DNA of 11,829 bases from an uncultured Oscillospiraceae bacterium (GCA_900762005.1 CAAFEV010000243.1:1-11829), one strand, 5' to 3'; positions 1-7,410 are shown, counted from the stretch's first letter. The notes: a model not told the origin generated them from the sequence alone. Numbers and translations: made by a program.

Positions 1-361
1 AGGTGCACCAATAGGAGCGCGCAAAATTTCTCCGGTGAATATTCCCGTCGGAGCAGGAAAAAACGATTAAGAACACGAAGCCGACAATTGGGACGGCAAA
101 TAAGAGCTGCAAGCCCCAGTAAGCCCACGGACTAAGCGGACGCAGGTTTGCCGGCAGATTCTCCATATTAAACTGCTGTACCGGCGGATAATAAGTCTGC
201 TGCGGTTGAGAATAGCGCGGCTGTTGTTGATAATTGGGCTGTTGTGCTTGCTGCTGATAAGACCCCTGCGGGGATACAGGCTGTTGCGGCTGCCGGTAAT
301 ACGGCTCCTGCGGTGAAGAAGCCTTTTCCTGACCTGTCTGATTTTCGTTTTGTTCGTTCAT
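1..361 (-). CDS. Gln/Pro-rich small membrane protein, C-terminus cut by window edge
   Basis: The reading frame opens with ATG at 361 and runs 120 codons without a stop to the left edge, so the C-terminus lies outside the window. Residues 1-68 are low-complexity and rich in Gln, Pro and Tyr, with recurring QQP/PQQ units. They are followed by a short conserved-looking stretch (residues about 70-85, NLRPLSPWAYWGLQLL) and one hydrophobic segment at about 82-98. A positively charged tail after it (IHRRNFARSYW) resembles the cytosolic side of a membrane segment. An AAAGGG ribosome binding site lies about 10 bases upstream. I see no good promoter of its own in the 73 bases before it, only the inverted repeat at 393-427. 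The family name is not recognised: such disordered-head, single-helix proteins are common in Clostridia and mostly uncharacterised. The gene is real with good confidence; the function is unknown. Confidence 0.75.
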   Translation of the reverse strand, partial: MNEQNENQTGQEKASSPQEPYYRQPQQPVSPQGSYQQQAQQPNYQQQPRYSQPQQTYYPPVQQFNMENLPANLRPLSPWAYWGLQLLFAVPIVGFVFLIVFSCSDGNIHRRNFARSYWCT

Positions 362-392
362 TCCGATTTTCCCTTTCTTTTCAATTATCTGC

Positions 393-427
393 CGGAGGCG
401 GCGCAGGGACGACCTGCGCCGCCTCCG
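393..427 (-). terminator. Perfect 15-bp inverted repeat after the aminotransferase gene
   Basis: On the minus strand CGGAGGCGGCGCAGG is followed by the 5-base loop TCGTC and then the exact reverse complement, 15 GC-rich pairs in all. It begins 7 bases after the aminotransferase stop codon, where an operon terminator is expected. A U-run is absent on the minus strand (it continues GCAGATAATTG), and the plus strand has only a short A-rich flank. It could be an inefficient terminator, a 3'-end stabilising stem, or an attenuator letting some transcripts continue into the Gln-rich membrane protein gene. The hairpin itself is certain; its role is inferred from position. Confidence 0.55.
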
Positions 428-434
428 AAAAGAC

Positions 435-1601
435 TCAAGCCATTTTTGCTTTCATGTCAGAAAGACGGTTCAGTGCCTCGTACAAAGTCTCATCCTTTTT
501 CGCAAAATGCAGCCGCACAATATCAGGTATATTTTCCATAAAGAAAGAACTACCGGGCACGGCGGCAACGCCGACCTTCTGCGCCATTTCCTCGCAGAAC
601 GCCACATCGCTCTGCCCTTTTTTTAGGAATTGTCCGATATTTGCGAGAACAAAGTACGCACCCTGCGGGTCGGTATAAGCAATTCCGATGTGGTCAAGCC
701 CCTCGGTAAAGAGCTTTTTCATATGGGCATAATGCGCACCGAACTGCTCGTAGTAGCTCTCCGGCATTTCCAGTCCGACCACGGCTGCCTCCATCAGCGG
801 CGACGGTGCGCCGACGGTGTTAAAGTCATGGTACTGCTTAATCTTATCCATAATCGGCTGCGGCGCAATCGCGTAGCCGAGCCGCCAGCCGGTAATCGAA
901 TAGGTTTTCGAGAGTGAACTGCACGAAACCGTGCGCTCCCACATACCGGGCAGTGTGTTCATGTAGATATGGCGGTGCGGTGCGTAGACAATGTGCTCAT
1001 ACACCTCGTCCATAATCACATATGTGTCATATTTCACGGCAAGTGCGGCAATCTCCTGCAACTCTGCCATGGTAAAAACCTTGCCGCTGGGGTTGGACGG
1101 ATTGCAGATTAGAATTGCCTTTACGCCCTTTTGAAAGGCAGCCTCCAGCACATTGGCATCATACCCGAAGGCAGGCGGCACCAGCGGCACAAACACAGGC
1201 TCGCAGCCGACGAGCAGCGTCTGTGCTCGATAGTTTTCAAAATACGGCGAGAACATAATAACCTTGTCACCGGGGTTGGTCAGTGCGAACAGCGTGTCAA
1301 CCATTGCTTCGGTCGAGCCAATGGTCACCACCATTTCCGTGTCAGGGTTCAGTGTACGGTTCATATACCGTCCGCACTTCTTCGCCAGAGCGCGGCGGAA
1401 ATTCGGGGCACCCATTGTAATCGGGTATTGATGCGGGCCGATTGCGCTGATTTCCCTGAGTCGGTCGGTCAGTTCCTTCGGCGGGTCAAAATCGGGAAAG
1501 CCCTGCGCCAGATTGATTGCATTGTTTGCAATCGCAATGCGGGTCATACGGCGAATCACGGAATCGGTAAAATACTGTGTAGTACGGTTCATTTCCTGCA
1601 T
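435..1601 (-). CDS. PLP-dependent class I/II aminotransferase (probable aromatic aminotransferase)
   Basis: A 388-residue fold-type I aminotransferase, the usual length for the AspC/AraT-like group. Visible landmarks are the N-terminal substrate loop NLAQGFPDFDPP (about 30-41), the NPSNPSGK motif at 167-174, DEVY at 198-201 (Asp for the PLP ring nitrogen, Tyr for its O3'), the Schiff-base lysine K232 in SLSKTYSITGWRLGY, and the carboxylate-binding arginine R363 in IVRLHFA. The first ATG at 1601 is preferred because AGAGGTG lies 8 bases before it; the second ATG, three codons in, has no properly spaced site. The gene starts 19 bases after the ACT gene and is last in the iorAB-paaK-ACT series. 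This context suggests interconversion of 4-hydroxyphenylpyruvate, phenylpyruvate or indolepyruvate with the matching amino acid, using glutamate or another amino donor. Family assignment is firm; aromatic specificity is inferred from context, and an aspartate or alanine aminotransferase role is possible. Confidence 0.92.
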   Translation of the reverse strand: MQEMNRTTQYFTDSVIRRMTRIAIANNAINLAQGFPDFDPPKELTDRLREISAIGPHQYPITMGAPNFRRALAKKCGRYMNRTLNPDTEMVVTIGSTEAMVDTLFALTNPGDKVIMFSPYFENYRAQTLLVGCEPVFVPLVPPAFGYDANVLEAAFQKGVKAILICNPSNPSGKVFTMAELQEIAALAVKYDTYVIMDEVYEHIVYAPHRHIYMNTLPGMWERTVSCSSLSKTYSITGWRLGYAIAPQPIMDKIKQYHDFNTVGAPSPLMEAAVVGLEMPESYYEQFGAHYAHMKKLFTEGLDHIGIAYTDPQGAYFVLANIGQFLKKGQSDVAFCEEMAQKVGVAAVPGSSFFMENIPDIVRLHFAKKDETLYEALNRLSDMKAKMA

Positions 1602-1620
1602 GAAAAAAGCACCTCTGTTT

Positions 1621-2052
1621 CTAAGGCTTCAAGCCGAGCTGTCCGCCGGAGACCTTTTGTAATCCATTCGCCTCAAGCAGACGGGAGAACTTCGGTCCGT
1701 CCGACACGCGAAAGACCATATACGCGGATGTTGCGCTGCGTTCAATCAGGGAGTACATATACTCGATGTCCAATTTATCCTCCGCCATCAGTGATAAAAT
1801 ACGCGAAAGTCCGCCCGGTTCATCGGGCACAGCGACAACGGTCACCTCATTGACGCTGACGATGCAGTTCTGCTTGGAGAGCACTTCCTTTGCCGCCGAG
1901 ATATCACTGACCAGCATTCTGAGAATGCCGAAATCCGTGGTGTCTGCAATGGAGAGGGCGCGGATATCGATACCCTGTTCGGAAATAGCGCGTATAATCG
2001 ATGCCAGCTTTCCGGATTTATTCTGCAAAAAAACCGATAATTGTTGAACCAT
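1621..2052 (-). CDS. Tandem ACT-domain protein (amino-acid-sensing regulator linked to PaaK/IorAB)
   Basis: A 143-residue protein made of two ACT repeats and little else. Repeat one is about residues 4-66, with the ligand-loop region NKSGKLASI at 11-19. Repeat two is about 70-133, opening with VAVPDEPGGLSRIL, the classic beta1-loop-alpha1 glycine turn of ACT domains. The start at 2052 is chosen because AAGGAGG sits 5 bases before it; an in-frame upstream start would add 12 residues but lies inside the end of paaK. The ATG is 10 bases after the paaK stop and its ribosome binding site abuts that stop, so translation is probably coupled. No catalytic domain is present. Stand-alone double-ACT proteins often sit beside phenylacetate-CoA ligase and indolepyruvate oxidoreductase genes in anaerobes and archaea. 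An aromatic amino acid ligand with feedback on a neighbouring enzyme is a reasonable inference, not something the sequence shows. Confidence 0.9.
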   Translation of the reverse strand: MVQQLSVFLQNKSGKLASIIRAISEQGIDIRALSIADTTDFGILRMLVSDISAAKEVLSKQNCIVSVNEVTVVAVPDEPGGLSRILSLMAEDKLDIEYMYSLIERSATSAYMVFRVSDGPKFSRLLEANGLQKVSGGQLGLKP

Positions 2053-2062
2053 AGCTTCCTCC

Positions 2063-3370
2063 TTAATCCAATAGCTTCCGTCTGTCAATGACGCGGACAG
2101 CTTTTCCCTCGGAGCGCGGAATAGAATTCGGCTCCATCAGTGTGACCTTGGCACTGATACCCAAAAGTGTTTTCAAGGCAGCAGACAGCTCCTTTGTGCG
2201 CTGAGCTAGCCCGCGCACGGTGTCAGAAAAGACCTCATTGCTGATTTCCACCTGTACCTCAATGCTGTCAAAATTATTTGCGCGGTCAACGACAATGCGG
2301 TAATTTGCGGTGTAGCCCTGCTCCAAAAGCACCGTTTCAATCTGCGACGGGAATACATTCACACCGCGGATAATCAGCATGTCGTCCGTGCGTCCGCGCG
2401 GCTTCGTCATTTTCACCAGTGTTCTGCCGCAGGCGCATTTCTCTCTGGAAATCACGCCGATATCGCGCGTGCGGTAGCGTAAGATCGGAAAAGCCTCCTT
2501 GGTAATGCAGGAAAAGACAAGCTCGCCCTGAGTTCCGTCCGGCAGAACCTCCCCGGTGTCGGGGTCAATTACCTCGACGATAAAATGGTCCTCGTTGATG
2601 TGCATTCCGGTCTGCTCGCCGCATTCAAAGCCGACGCCCGGACCGATTACCTCCGTCAGTCCGTAGATATCGAATGCCTTCAGCCCGAGTAACTCCTCAA
2701 TCTGCTTGCGCATCTCGTTAGTCCAAGGCTCTGCGCCAAAGATTCCCGCCTTCAGCGAGATATCGTCCTTTGTATAGCCGCTCTCATGAAGCACCTCGGC
2801 AATATGCAGCGCATAGGAGGGCGTGCAGCACAGAATTGTTGAGCCGAAATCGCGCAATATGGTAATCTGCCGCTGTGTGTTTCCGCTGGAAACGGGCACG
2901 GTGGTCGCGCCGATTCGCATTGCGCCGCCGTCCGCGCCAAGACCTCCGGTAAACAGTCCGTAGCCGTAGGAGACGTGGACAACATCCTCGTCGGTGCAGC
3001 CGGCGGCAGTCAGGGCACGTGCGCAGCAATCATTCCAGATTTCCAAATCGTTGCGCGTATAGCCGACCACAATCTGCTTGCCCGTTGTACCGCTTGAGGC
3101 GTGCAGACGCACCACATCCTTGAGCGGCACGGCAAACAATCCGTATGGATAGGTGTCGCGCAAATCCTGTTTATAGCTGAACGGCAGCTTGTGTAAATCG
3201 TCAACGGATTGAATATCCTCCGGCGAAACCCCCGCCTTCTCCATTTTCCCGCGGTAAAAGGGTACTTTCTCATAAACGCGCCGCACGGTCGCGCACAGGC
3301 GTTCGTTTTGCAGTGCGGCAAGCTTCTGCCGCGATGCACATTCTATTTCAGGTTGATAATAATGCTCCAT
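2063..3370 (-). CDS. paaK: Phenylacetate-CoA ligase (AMP-forming)
   Basis: A 435-residue adenylate-forming enzyme of the PaaK type, matching the usual 430-440 residues. It joins an aryl acid to CoA with ATP cleavage to AMP and PPi. Visible motifs are the phosphate loop ASSGTTGKQ (91-99), the acid/AMP-site region around GAEPW (212-216), YGLTEVIGPG (236-245), the ILRYRTRD motif (296-303), the hinge GRTDDMLIIRG (326-336) and the C-terminal catalytic lysine K423 in RSEGKAVRV. A CxC pair (C312, C314) occurs in the EKCACGR loop typical of PaaK. The start at 3370 gives the normal PaaK N-terminus (YYQPEIE), but the ribosome binding site is poor: AAAGG lies too far upstream and only CAAAGA is close, so translation may be weaker than for its neighbours. 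It lies 42 bases after iorB and 10 bases before the ACT gene. With IorAB it links free arylacetate to the arylacetyl-CoA/arylpyruvate couple. Phenylacetate versus 4-hydroxyphenylacetate or indoleacetate cannot be told from the sequence. Confidence 0.95.
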   Translation of the reverse strand: MEHYYQPEIECASRQKLAALQNERLCATVRRVYEKVPFYRGKMEKAGVSPEDIQSVDDLHKLPFSYKQDLRDTYPYGLFAVPLKDVVRLHASSGTTGKQIVVGYTRNDLEIWNDCCARALTAAGCTDEDVVHVSYGYGLFTGGLGADGGAMRIGATTVPVSSGNTQRQITILRDFGSTILCCTPSYALHIAEVLHESGYTKDDISLKAGIFGAEPWTNEMRKQIEELLGLKAFDIYGLTEVIGPGVGFECGEQTGMHINEDHFIVEVIDPDTGEVLPDGTQGELVFSCITKEAFPILRYRTRDIGVISREKCACGRTLVKMTKPRGRTDDMLIIRGVNVFPSQIETVLLEQGYTANYRIVVDRANNFDSIEVQVEISNEVFSDTVRGLAQRTKELSAALKTLLGISAKVTLMEPNSIPRSEGKAVRVIDRRKLLD

Positions 3371-3412
3371 AGTATCTTTGTGACCATTCCTTTGTCTGAA
3401 CTTTTTGTTATG

Positions 3413-3985
3413 TCAGGCTTCCGCGCCCAACAGGAATGCCTTTCTGTTTAATTCTAAAAATTTTTGCGGAACGCTCTGTTCCACTGCCGCAAGCCACTGC
3501 TCGCGTGAGAAGTCAAAGTATCTGGAAAGCCGTCCCATTAGCACAAGGTTCACCGCCCTGCTCGAGCCGGCTTGCTCTGCGAGCGCGAGGGCGTTCAGTG
3601 CGTCCACGGTAATGCCCGCGCTCTGCATCGCGGTAACCAACTCCTGCGGATATTCCGCCGCCCCGGTAATCACGGGCATGGGGTTGATGCTCTGTGTGTT
3701 CGTGATGATTCTGCCGCCTGCACGCAGGAATTTTGTCCATCTGGCAGCCTCCAGTAGCTCAAACGAGACGATAAAATCGGCCTCCCCCTCGTCAATCACG
3801 GGGGAAAACACACGCTCGCCGTAGCGGACATAGGTCACGACGCTACCGCCGCGTTGGCTCATGCCGTGAACCTCGGAGACCTTCACATCATATCCCTGTG
3901 CAAGCAGGAGCTTTCCGAGCAGCTTGCTGGCAAGCAGACTCCCCTGCCCGCCGACGCCGACAATCATAATATTCTTCGTTATCAT
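3413..3985 (-). CDS. iorB: Indolepyruvate:ferredoxin oxidoreductase, beta subunit
   Basis: A 190-residue gamma-domain (POR-type) subunit, the expected length for IorB. The N-terminus has the GVGGQG loop (10-15), followed by the family hallmark HGMSQRGGSVV (40-50) and the DEGEADFIVSFELLEAAR region (65-82). It partners IorA in the heterodimer unit that interconverts arylpyruvate + CoA + oxidised ferredoxin with arylacyl-CoA + CO2 + reduced ferredoxin in the cytoplasm. The start at 3985 uses the ATG of an ATGA overlap with the iorA stop codon, with GGAGG 7 bases upstream inside the end of iorA. A longer in-frame version starting at 4048 would add 21 Arg-rich residues read from the iorA coding region and is not credible. 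The overlap implies translational coupling and matched subunit synthesis. Confidence 0.95.
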   Translation of the reverse strand: MITKNIMIVGVGGQGSLLASKLLGKLLLAQGYDVKVSEVHGMSQRGGSVVTYVRYGERVFSPVIDEGEADFIVSFELLEAARWTKFLRAGGRIITNTQSINPMPVITGAAEYPQELVTAMQSAGITVDALNALALAEQAGSSRAVNLVLMGRLSRYFDFSREQWLAAVEQSVPQKFLELNRKAFLLGAEA

Positions 3986-5721
3986 GCCTCTACCTCCTGC
4001 AATGCGCCGAATTTGCAAAGCTGCATACAAACGCCGCAGCCGGTGCAAAGGGTGTTGTCGATATACGCCTTGCCGTCAACCATGCTGATTGCGGGGCAGC
4101 CGACCTTCATACACATTTTGCAGCTCTTGCACCTCTCCTTGTCAACATGCAGGGGCTTCTTGTGCTTGACGTATTTCAGCAGTGCGCAGGGTCTGCGGGA
4201 GATAATCACGGACGCCTCGGGTGCCGCCAGCTCCTCGCGGATTGCTTTCTCGCAGGCATCGAGGTCATAGGGGTCAACCACACAAACGCGGCGGATGCCG
4301 ATTGCGCGGCAAAGTGCCTCCAGATCCACCTTTGCTGCCGGGTCGCCCTTCAGGTTGAAGCCTGTGGTCGGGTTCTGCTGGTGTCCGGTCATGCCGGTGA
4401 TGGAGTTATCCAGAATAATCACTGTGCTGTTCGAGTCGTTGTAGGCAATGTTGACCAGCCCGGTGATGCCCGAGTGCATAAAGGTCGAGTCGCCGATGAC
4501 CGCGACGGTACGCTTTTCGCTCTCGCCGCCGTTTGCCTTGTTGAAGCCGTGAATGCCCGAGATGGAAGCACCCATGCAAATTACGGAATCCACCGCGTTC
4601 AGCGGTGCCGTTGCGCCGAGCGTATAGCAGCCGATGTCACCGATGACGTTGAGCTTCAGCTTGGAAAGCACATAGTAAAGGCCGCGGTGCGGGCAGCCTG
4701 CGCACATGACTGGCGGGCGCGGCGGAATTGCGGCAGACAGCGCGGTGCCCTCCGGCGCGGGCAGACCTAGTGCCTTTGCAATCCGGTTCTGCGAAAGCTC
4801 CCCGATGTTCCCGAACAACGCCTTGCCCTCGACCCGTAAGCCGAGACAGCAGCAAAATTCCTCAAGAAAGCCGTCCAGCTCCTCAACCACAACAATGCGG
4901 TCATAGGATTCCGCAAAGTCGCGCAGTAGCTTCTCCGGCAGCGGCCAAACCATGCCGAGCTTCAAAACGCCGACGCTCTCATCGCAGACCTCGCGCACAT
5001 AGGCGTAGCAGGTGCTCGAGGTGATAATGCCGAGCTTACGCGCCGTGCCCTGCTCATGACGGTTCAGCTCAGTGCTCTCGGCGTATTGCGTCAACGCCTG
5101 CAAGCGTGCCTCCACGACCGGGTGGCGCAGCTTGGCAAAGCCGGGCATCATGATGTACTTCTTCGGATTTTTAACATAGGGCTTCTGCTCCGGCTCAGTG
5201 CGTGGCTCCGGCTCAACAATGCTCTGTGAATGCGCAATGCGTGTGCACATCTTCATCAGCACCGGCGTGTCAAACCGCTCGGACAGCTCGTAGGCGAGCT
5301 TGGTAAATCGCAGAGCCTCCCCCGCGTCCGACGGCTCCAGCATCGGTAGCTTGGCAGCCCTTGCATAATGCCGTGAGTCCTGCTCGTTTTGCGAGCTGTG
5401 CATTCCGGGGTCGTCGGCAACGCCGATGAGCATGCCGCCGTTCACGCCTGTGTAGGAAATTGTAAACAACGGGTCGGCAGCGACATTCAACCCGACGTGC
5501 TTCATGCCGCAAAAGCTGCGCTTTCCCGCAAGGCTTGCGCCGAATGCAGCTTCCATTGCAACCTTCTCGTTCGGTGCCCATTCCGCGTAAATTTCTTCAT
5601 ATTTTGCGGCGCACTCGGTAATTTCGGTACTCGGTGTGCCGGGATAGCTGGAAACAAAGCTGCACCCCGCCTCATACAAGCCGCGTGCAAAGGCTTCGTT
5701 TCCGAGCATCAGTTGTTTCAT
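3982..5721 (-). CDS. iorA: Indolepyruvate:ferredoxin oxidoreductase, alpha subunit
   Basis: A 579-residue thiamine-diphosphate enzyme subunit close to the usual 580-640 of IorA. The N-terminal pyrimidine-binding domain starts with LGNEAFARGLYEAG and SSYPGTPSTEITE (24-36) and contains the HVGLNVAADPLF stretch (75-86). The diphosphate-binding domain carries CAGCPHRG (340-347), GDIGCYTLG (361-369) and the ThDP/Mg motif beginning GDST (410-413) and ending LDNSITGMTG (437-446). The C-terminus holds two ferredoxin-like cluster motifs: C531-xx-C534-xx-C537-xxxx-C542-P, and C559-xx-C562-xx-C565-xxx-C569, the second lacking the usual proline after the last cysteine (K570). Start ATG 5721 has AGAGGT 8 bases upstream, and a probable promoter precedes it at 5752-5780. 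Its stop overlaps the iorB start by four bases. The reaction is reversible in principle. The direction argued for here (reductive carboxylation of arylacetyl-CoA) rests on the T-box and on the ATP-consuming CoA ligases, not on this protein. Confidence 0.96.
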   Translation of the reverse strand: MKQLMLGNEAFARGLYEAGCSFVSSYPGTPSTEITECAAKYEEIYAEWAPNEKVAMEAAFGASLAGKRSFCGMKHVGLNVAADPLFTISYTGVNGGMLIGVADDPGMHSSQNEQDSRHYARAAKLPMLEPSDAGEALRFTKLAYELSERFDTPVLMKMCTRIAHSQSIVEPEPRTEPEQKPYVKNPKKYIMMPGFAKLRHPVVEARLQALTQYAESTELNRHEQGTARKLGIITSSTCYAYVREVCDESVGVLKLGMVWPLPEKLLRDFAESYDRIVVVEELDGFLEEFCCCLGLRVEGKALFGNIGELSQNRIAKALGLPAPEGTALSAAIPPRPPVMCAGCPHRGLYYVLSKLKLNVIGDIGCYTLGATAPLNAVDSVICMGASISGIHGFNKANGGESEKRTVAVIGDSTFMHSGITGLVNIAYNDSNSTVIILDNSITGMTGHQQNPTTGFNLKGDPAAKVDLEALCRAIGIRRVCVVDPYDLDACEKAIREELAAPEASVIISRRPCALLKYVKHKKPLHVDKERCKSCKMCMKVGCPAISMVDGKAYIDNTLCTGCGVCMQLCKFGALQEVEA

Positions 5722-5751
5722 GTTGATTTACCTCTGTTTCGATTTTTATCT

Positions 5752-5780
5752 ATTGTATCACAAATAAACGCCGCTGGCAA
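5752..5780 (-). promoter_or_regulatory. Internal sigma-A-type promoter in front of iorA
   Basis: On the minus strand TTGCCA (5780-5775) and TACAAT (5757-5752) are separated by exactly 17 bases, each one mismatch from the vegetative consensus. A start point near 5745 would leave a leader of about 24 bases that still contains the AGAGGT ribosome binding site. The -35 box begins 3 bases after the symporter stop codon. The element would let iorAB-paaK-ACT-aminotransferase be transcribed independently of the T-box. Read from sequence only. Confidence 0.7.
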
Positions 5781-5782
5781 TC

Positions 5783-7366
5783 CTATTCTCCGAGGGAGTC
5801 TTTTACAGGAACGGCAATCGTTGCATTGTAGCACGAGAACATCTCGTCAATCTGTGCGCTGTCCCTGCGCTTGCTCAGAAGCGACACCGCCGGTACGAGA
5901 ATCAACCCGAACAGCATCGCTAGTGCGCCGGAGTGAATCGAGGTCTTAAATAAGATTTCATCCAAAAAGGAAATACCGAAGGAAAATCCCGTCATGCTCT
6001 TAATCAACTGAATGACGGACAGGCTGATGCCCATTGCGAAGCTTGCCCAGCAGGCGGCGTTCGTCACGCGCTTCCAGAACAGCCCATACAGGAAGGGTGC
6101 TAAGAATGCGCCTGCCAACGCGCCCCACGAAACACCCATCAGCTGCGCGATAAAGACAATTCCGGATTTCGCCTGTACAATCGCAATCACCGCCGAAACC
6201 ACAATAAAGAAGGCGATAAACAGACGCATCACGGACATCTTGCTGCGCTCCTTCATCGGCTTTTTCCGCATCGGTACAATCAAATCCAGCGTAATTGTCG
6301 AGCCGGAGGTGAGCACCAGCGAGGAGAGCGTGGACATTGAAGCGGAGAGCACCAGAATCAGAACAATACCGATCAAGAGCGGCGAGAGGTTTTCCAGCAT
6401 TTTCGGAATGATGCTGTCGTAAACGGGCGAGCCGTCCGCCCGGTATTCTACCACATTCTTAAACAGTCTGCCGAAGCCGCCGAGGAAGTAGCACCCCCCG
6501 GCAACCACAATGGCAAACACGGTCGAAATCGCCGTACCCTTTTTTATCGAAGCCTCGTCCTTGATTGCGTAGAATTTGTTGACCATCTGCGGCAGCCCCC
6601 AGGTTCCGAGCGAGGTCAGTATCACGACAAAGAACAAGAACAGCGCATCGGGGCCGAAGAAGGAGGTGTACGCACCTTGGAACTCCGTACCGGCTGCCGT
6701 TGCAGCAGACTCCTGCGAGAGCTTTGCAATCGCCTCGGTCAGACCGCCCTGTCCATGCAGCACAGCCGCAACCACCGCGACAATCCCGACGAGCATAATC
6801 AAGCCCTGAATAAAATCATTGACCGCCGTTGCCATATAGCCGCCGACCAGCACATAAATACCCGTCAGCACTGCCATCACCACCACACACCACGTGTAGT
6901 CAATGCCGGGAAACGCCATGGTAAACAGGCGCGAAAGCCCGTTGAACAGCGATGCTGTGTACGGAATCAGGAAAATAAACACTATTACGGAAGCCGCGAT
7001 TTTCAGCCTCGGGGAACGATAGCGCAGCCCGAAAAAGTCCGGCATCGTGCGTGAGTTTAAATGCTGCGTCATAATGCGGGTGCGTCGGCCAAGCACCATC
7101 CATGCCATCAGTGAGCCGATAAAGGCGTTGCCCAAGCCAATCCAGGTCGAAGCAAGCCCGAAACGCCAGCCAAACTGTCCCGCATAGCCGACAAAAATAA
7201 CGGCGGAAAAGTAGGAGGTTCCGAACGCAAACGCGGTGAACCACGCGCCCACAGAACGCCCGCCGAGCACAAAACCCTCCACATTGAGCGCGTGCTTGCG
7301 GCAGCGGATGCCGATGTAAATCATCAGCGCGAAAAACACAACCAGCATTATAATTTTAATCGCCAT
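5783..7366 (-). CDS. Sodium:solute symporter (SSS family), candidate aryl-acid importer
   Basis: A 527-residue polytopic membrane protein with about 13 hydrophobic segments, the normal size for the SSS family. Family landmarks include FVLGGRSVGAWFTAFAFG (32-49), the signature GGYMATAVNDFIQG (175-188), the broken-helix region SLGTWGLPQMVNKFYA (252-267) and the sodium-site stretch LSASMSTLSSLVL (340-352), whose Ser/Thr residues match the Na2 site. The N-terminus is short and non-cleaved (TM1 at about 3-20) and the tail after the last segment is cytosolic and basic (SKRR). ATG 7366 has AAAGGGA about 6 bases upstream. It lies 45 bases after the T-box-controlled CoA synthetase, so it should share that control. 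Relatives carry pantothenate, proline, short organic acids or aromatic acids. Placement between two CoA ligases suggests import of their acid substrate, but the substrate cannot be read from the sequence. Confidence 0.92.
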   Translation of the reverse strand: MAIKIIMLVVFFALMIYIGIRCRKHALNVEGFVLGGRSVGAWFTAFAFGTSYFSAVIFVGYAGQFGWRFGLASTWIGLGNAFIGSLMAWMVLGRRTRIMTQHLNSRTMPDFFGLRYRSPRLKIAASVIVFIFLIPYTASLFNGLSRLFTMAFPGIDYTWCVVVMAVLTGIYVLVGGYMATAVNDFIQGLIMLVGIVAVVAAVLHGQGGLTEAIAKLSQESAATAAGTEFQGAYTSFFGPDALFLFFVVILTSLGTWGLPQMVNKFYAIKDEASIKKGTAISTVFAIVVAGGCYFLGGFGRLFKNVVEYRADGSPVYDSIIPKMLENLSPLLIGIVLILVLSASMSTLSSLVLTSGSTITLDLIVPMRKKPMKERSKMSVMRLFIAFFIVVSAVIAIVQAKSGIVFIAQLMGVSWGALAGAFLAPFLYGLFWKRVTNAACWASFAMGISLSVIQLIKSMTGFSFGISFLDEILFKTSIHSGALAMLFGLILVPAVSLLSKRRDSAQIDEMFSCYNATIAVPVKDSLGE

Positions 7367-7410
7367 AAAAATCCCTTTCCTTCTGCGGCTGCAGACAAGG
7401 CACGCCTGTC

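Noticed and set aside
244..678. Plus-strand reading frame of 144 codons over the left end
   Set aside because: It runs antisense to the Gln-rich protein, the hairpin and the aminotransferase C-terminus, has no ribosome binding site and its product looks like no family. Shadow.
1131..1853. Plus-strand reading frame of 240 codons
   Set aside because: Antisense across the aminotransferase and ACT genes, both with clear motifs. The predicted product is Arg/His/Cys-rich, typical of a reverse-strand shadow.
3986..4048. Longer N-terminus for iorB
   Set aside because: The extra residues are Arg-rich translation of the iorA coding region in another frame. The ATGA overlap start gives the normal IorB N-terminus just before GVGGQG.
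4147..4770. Plus-strand reading frame of 207 codons inside iorA
   Set aside because: Wholly antisense to the diphosphate-binding domain of IorA; no recognisable motif or start signal.
435..5721. Simple degradative (fermentative) reading of iorAB-paaK-aminotransferase
   Set aside because: Not excluded for the iorA-onward core, which has its own promoter, but not preferred: AMP-forming ligases spend ATP and the upstream T-box turns genes on under tyrosine shortage, the opposite of catabolic control.
7367..7410. GC-rich partial dyad between the synthetase and the symporter
   Set aside because: The arms are short and imperfect, with an impossibly small loop and no U-run. Not a terminator, so the two genes are taken as one transcript.
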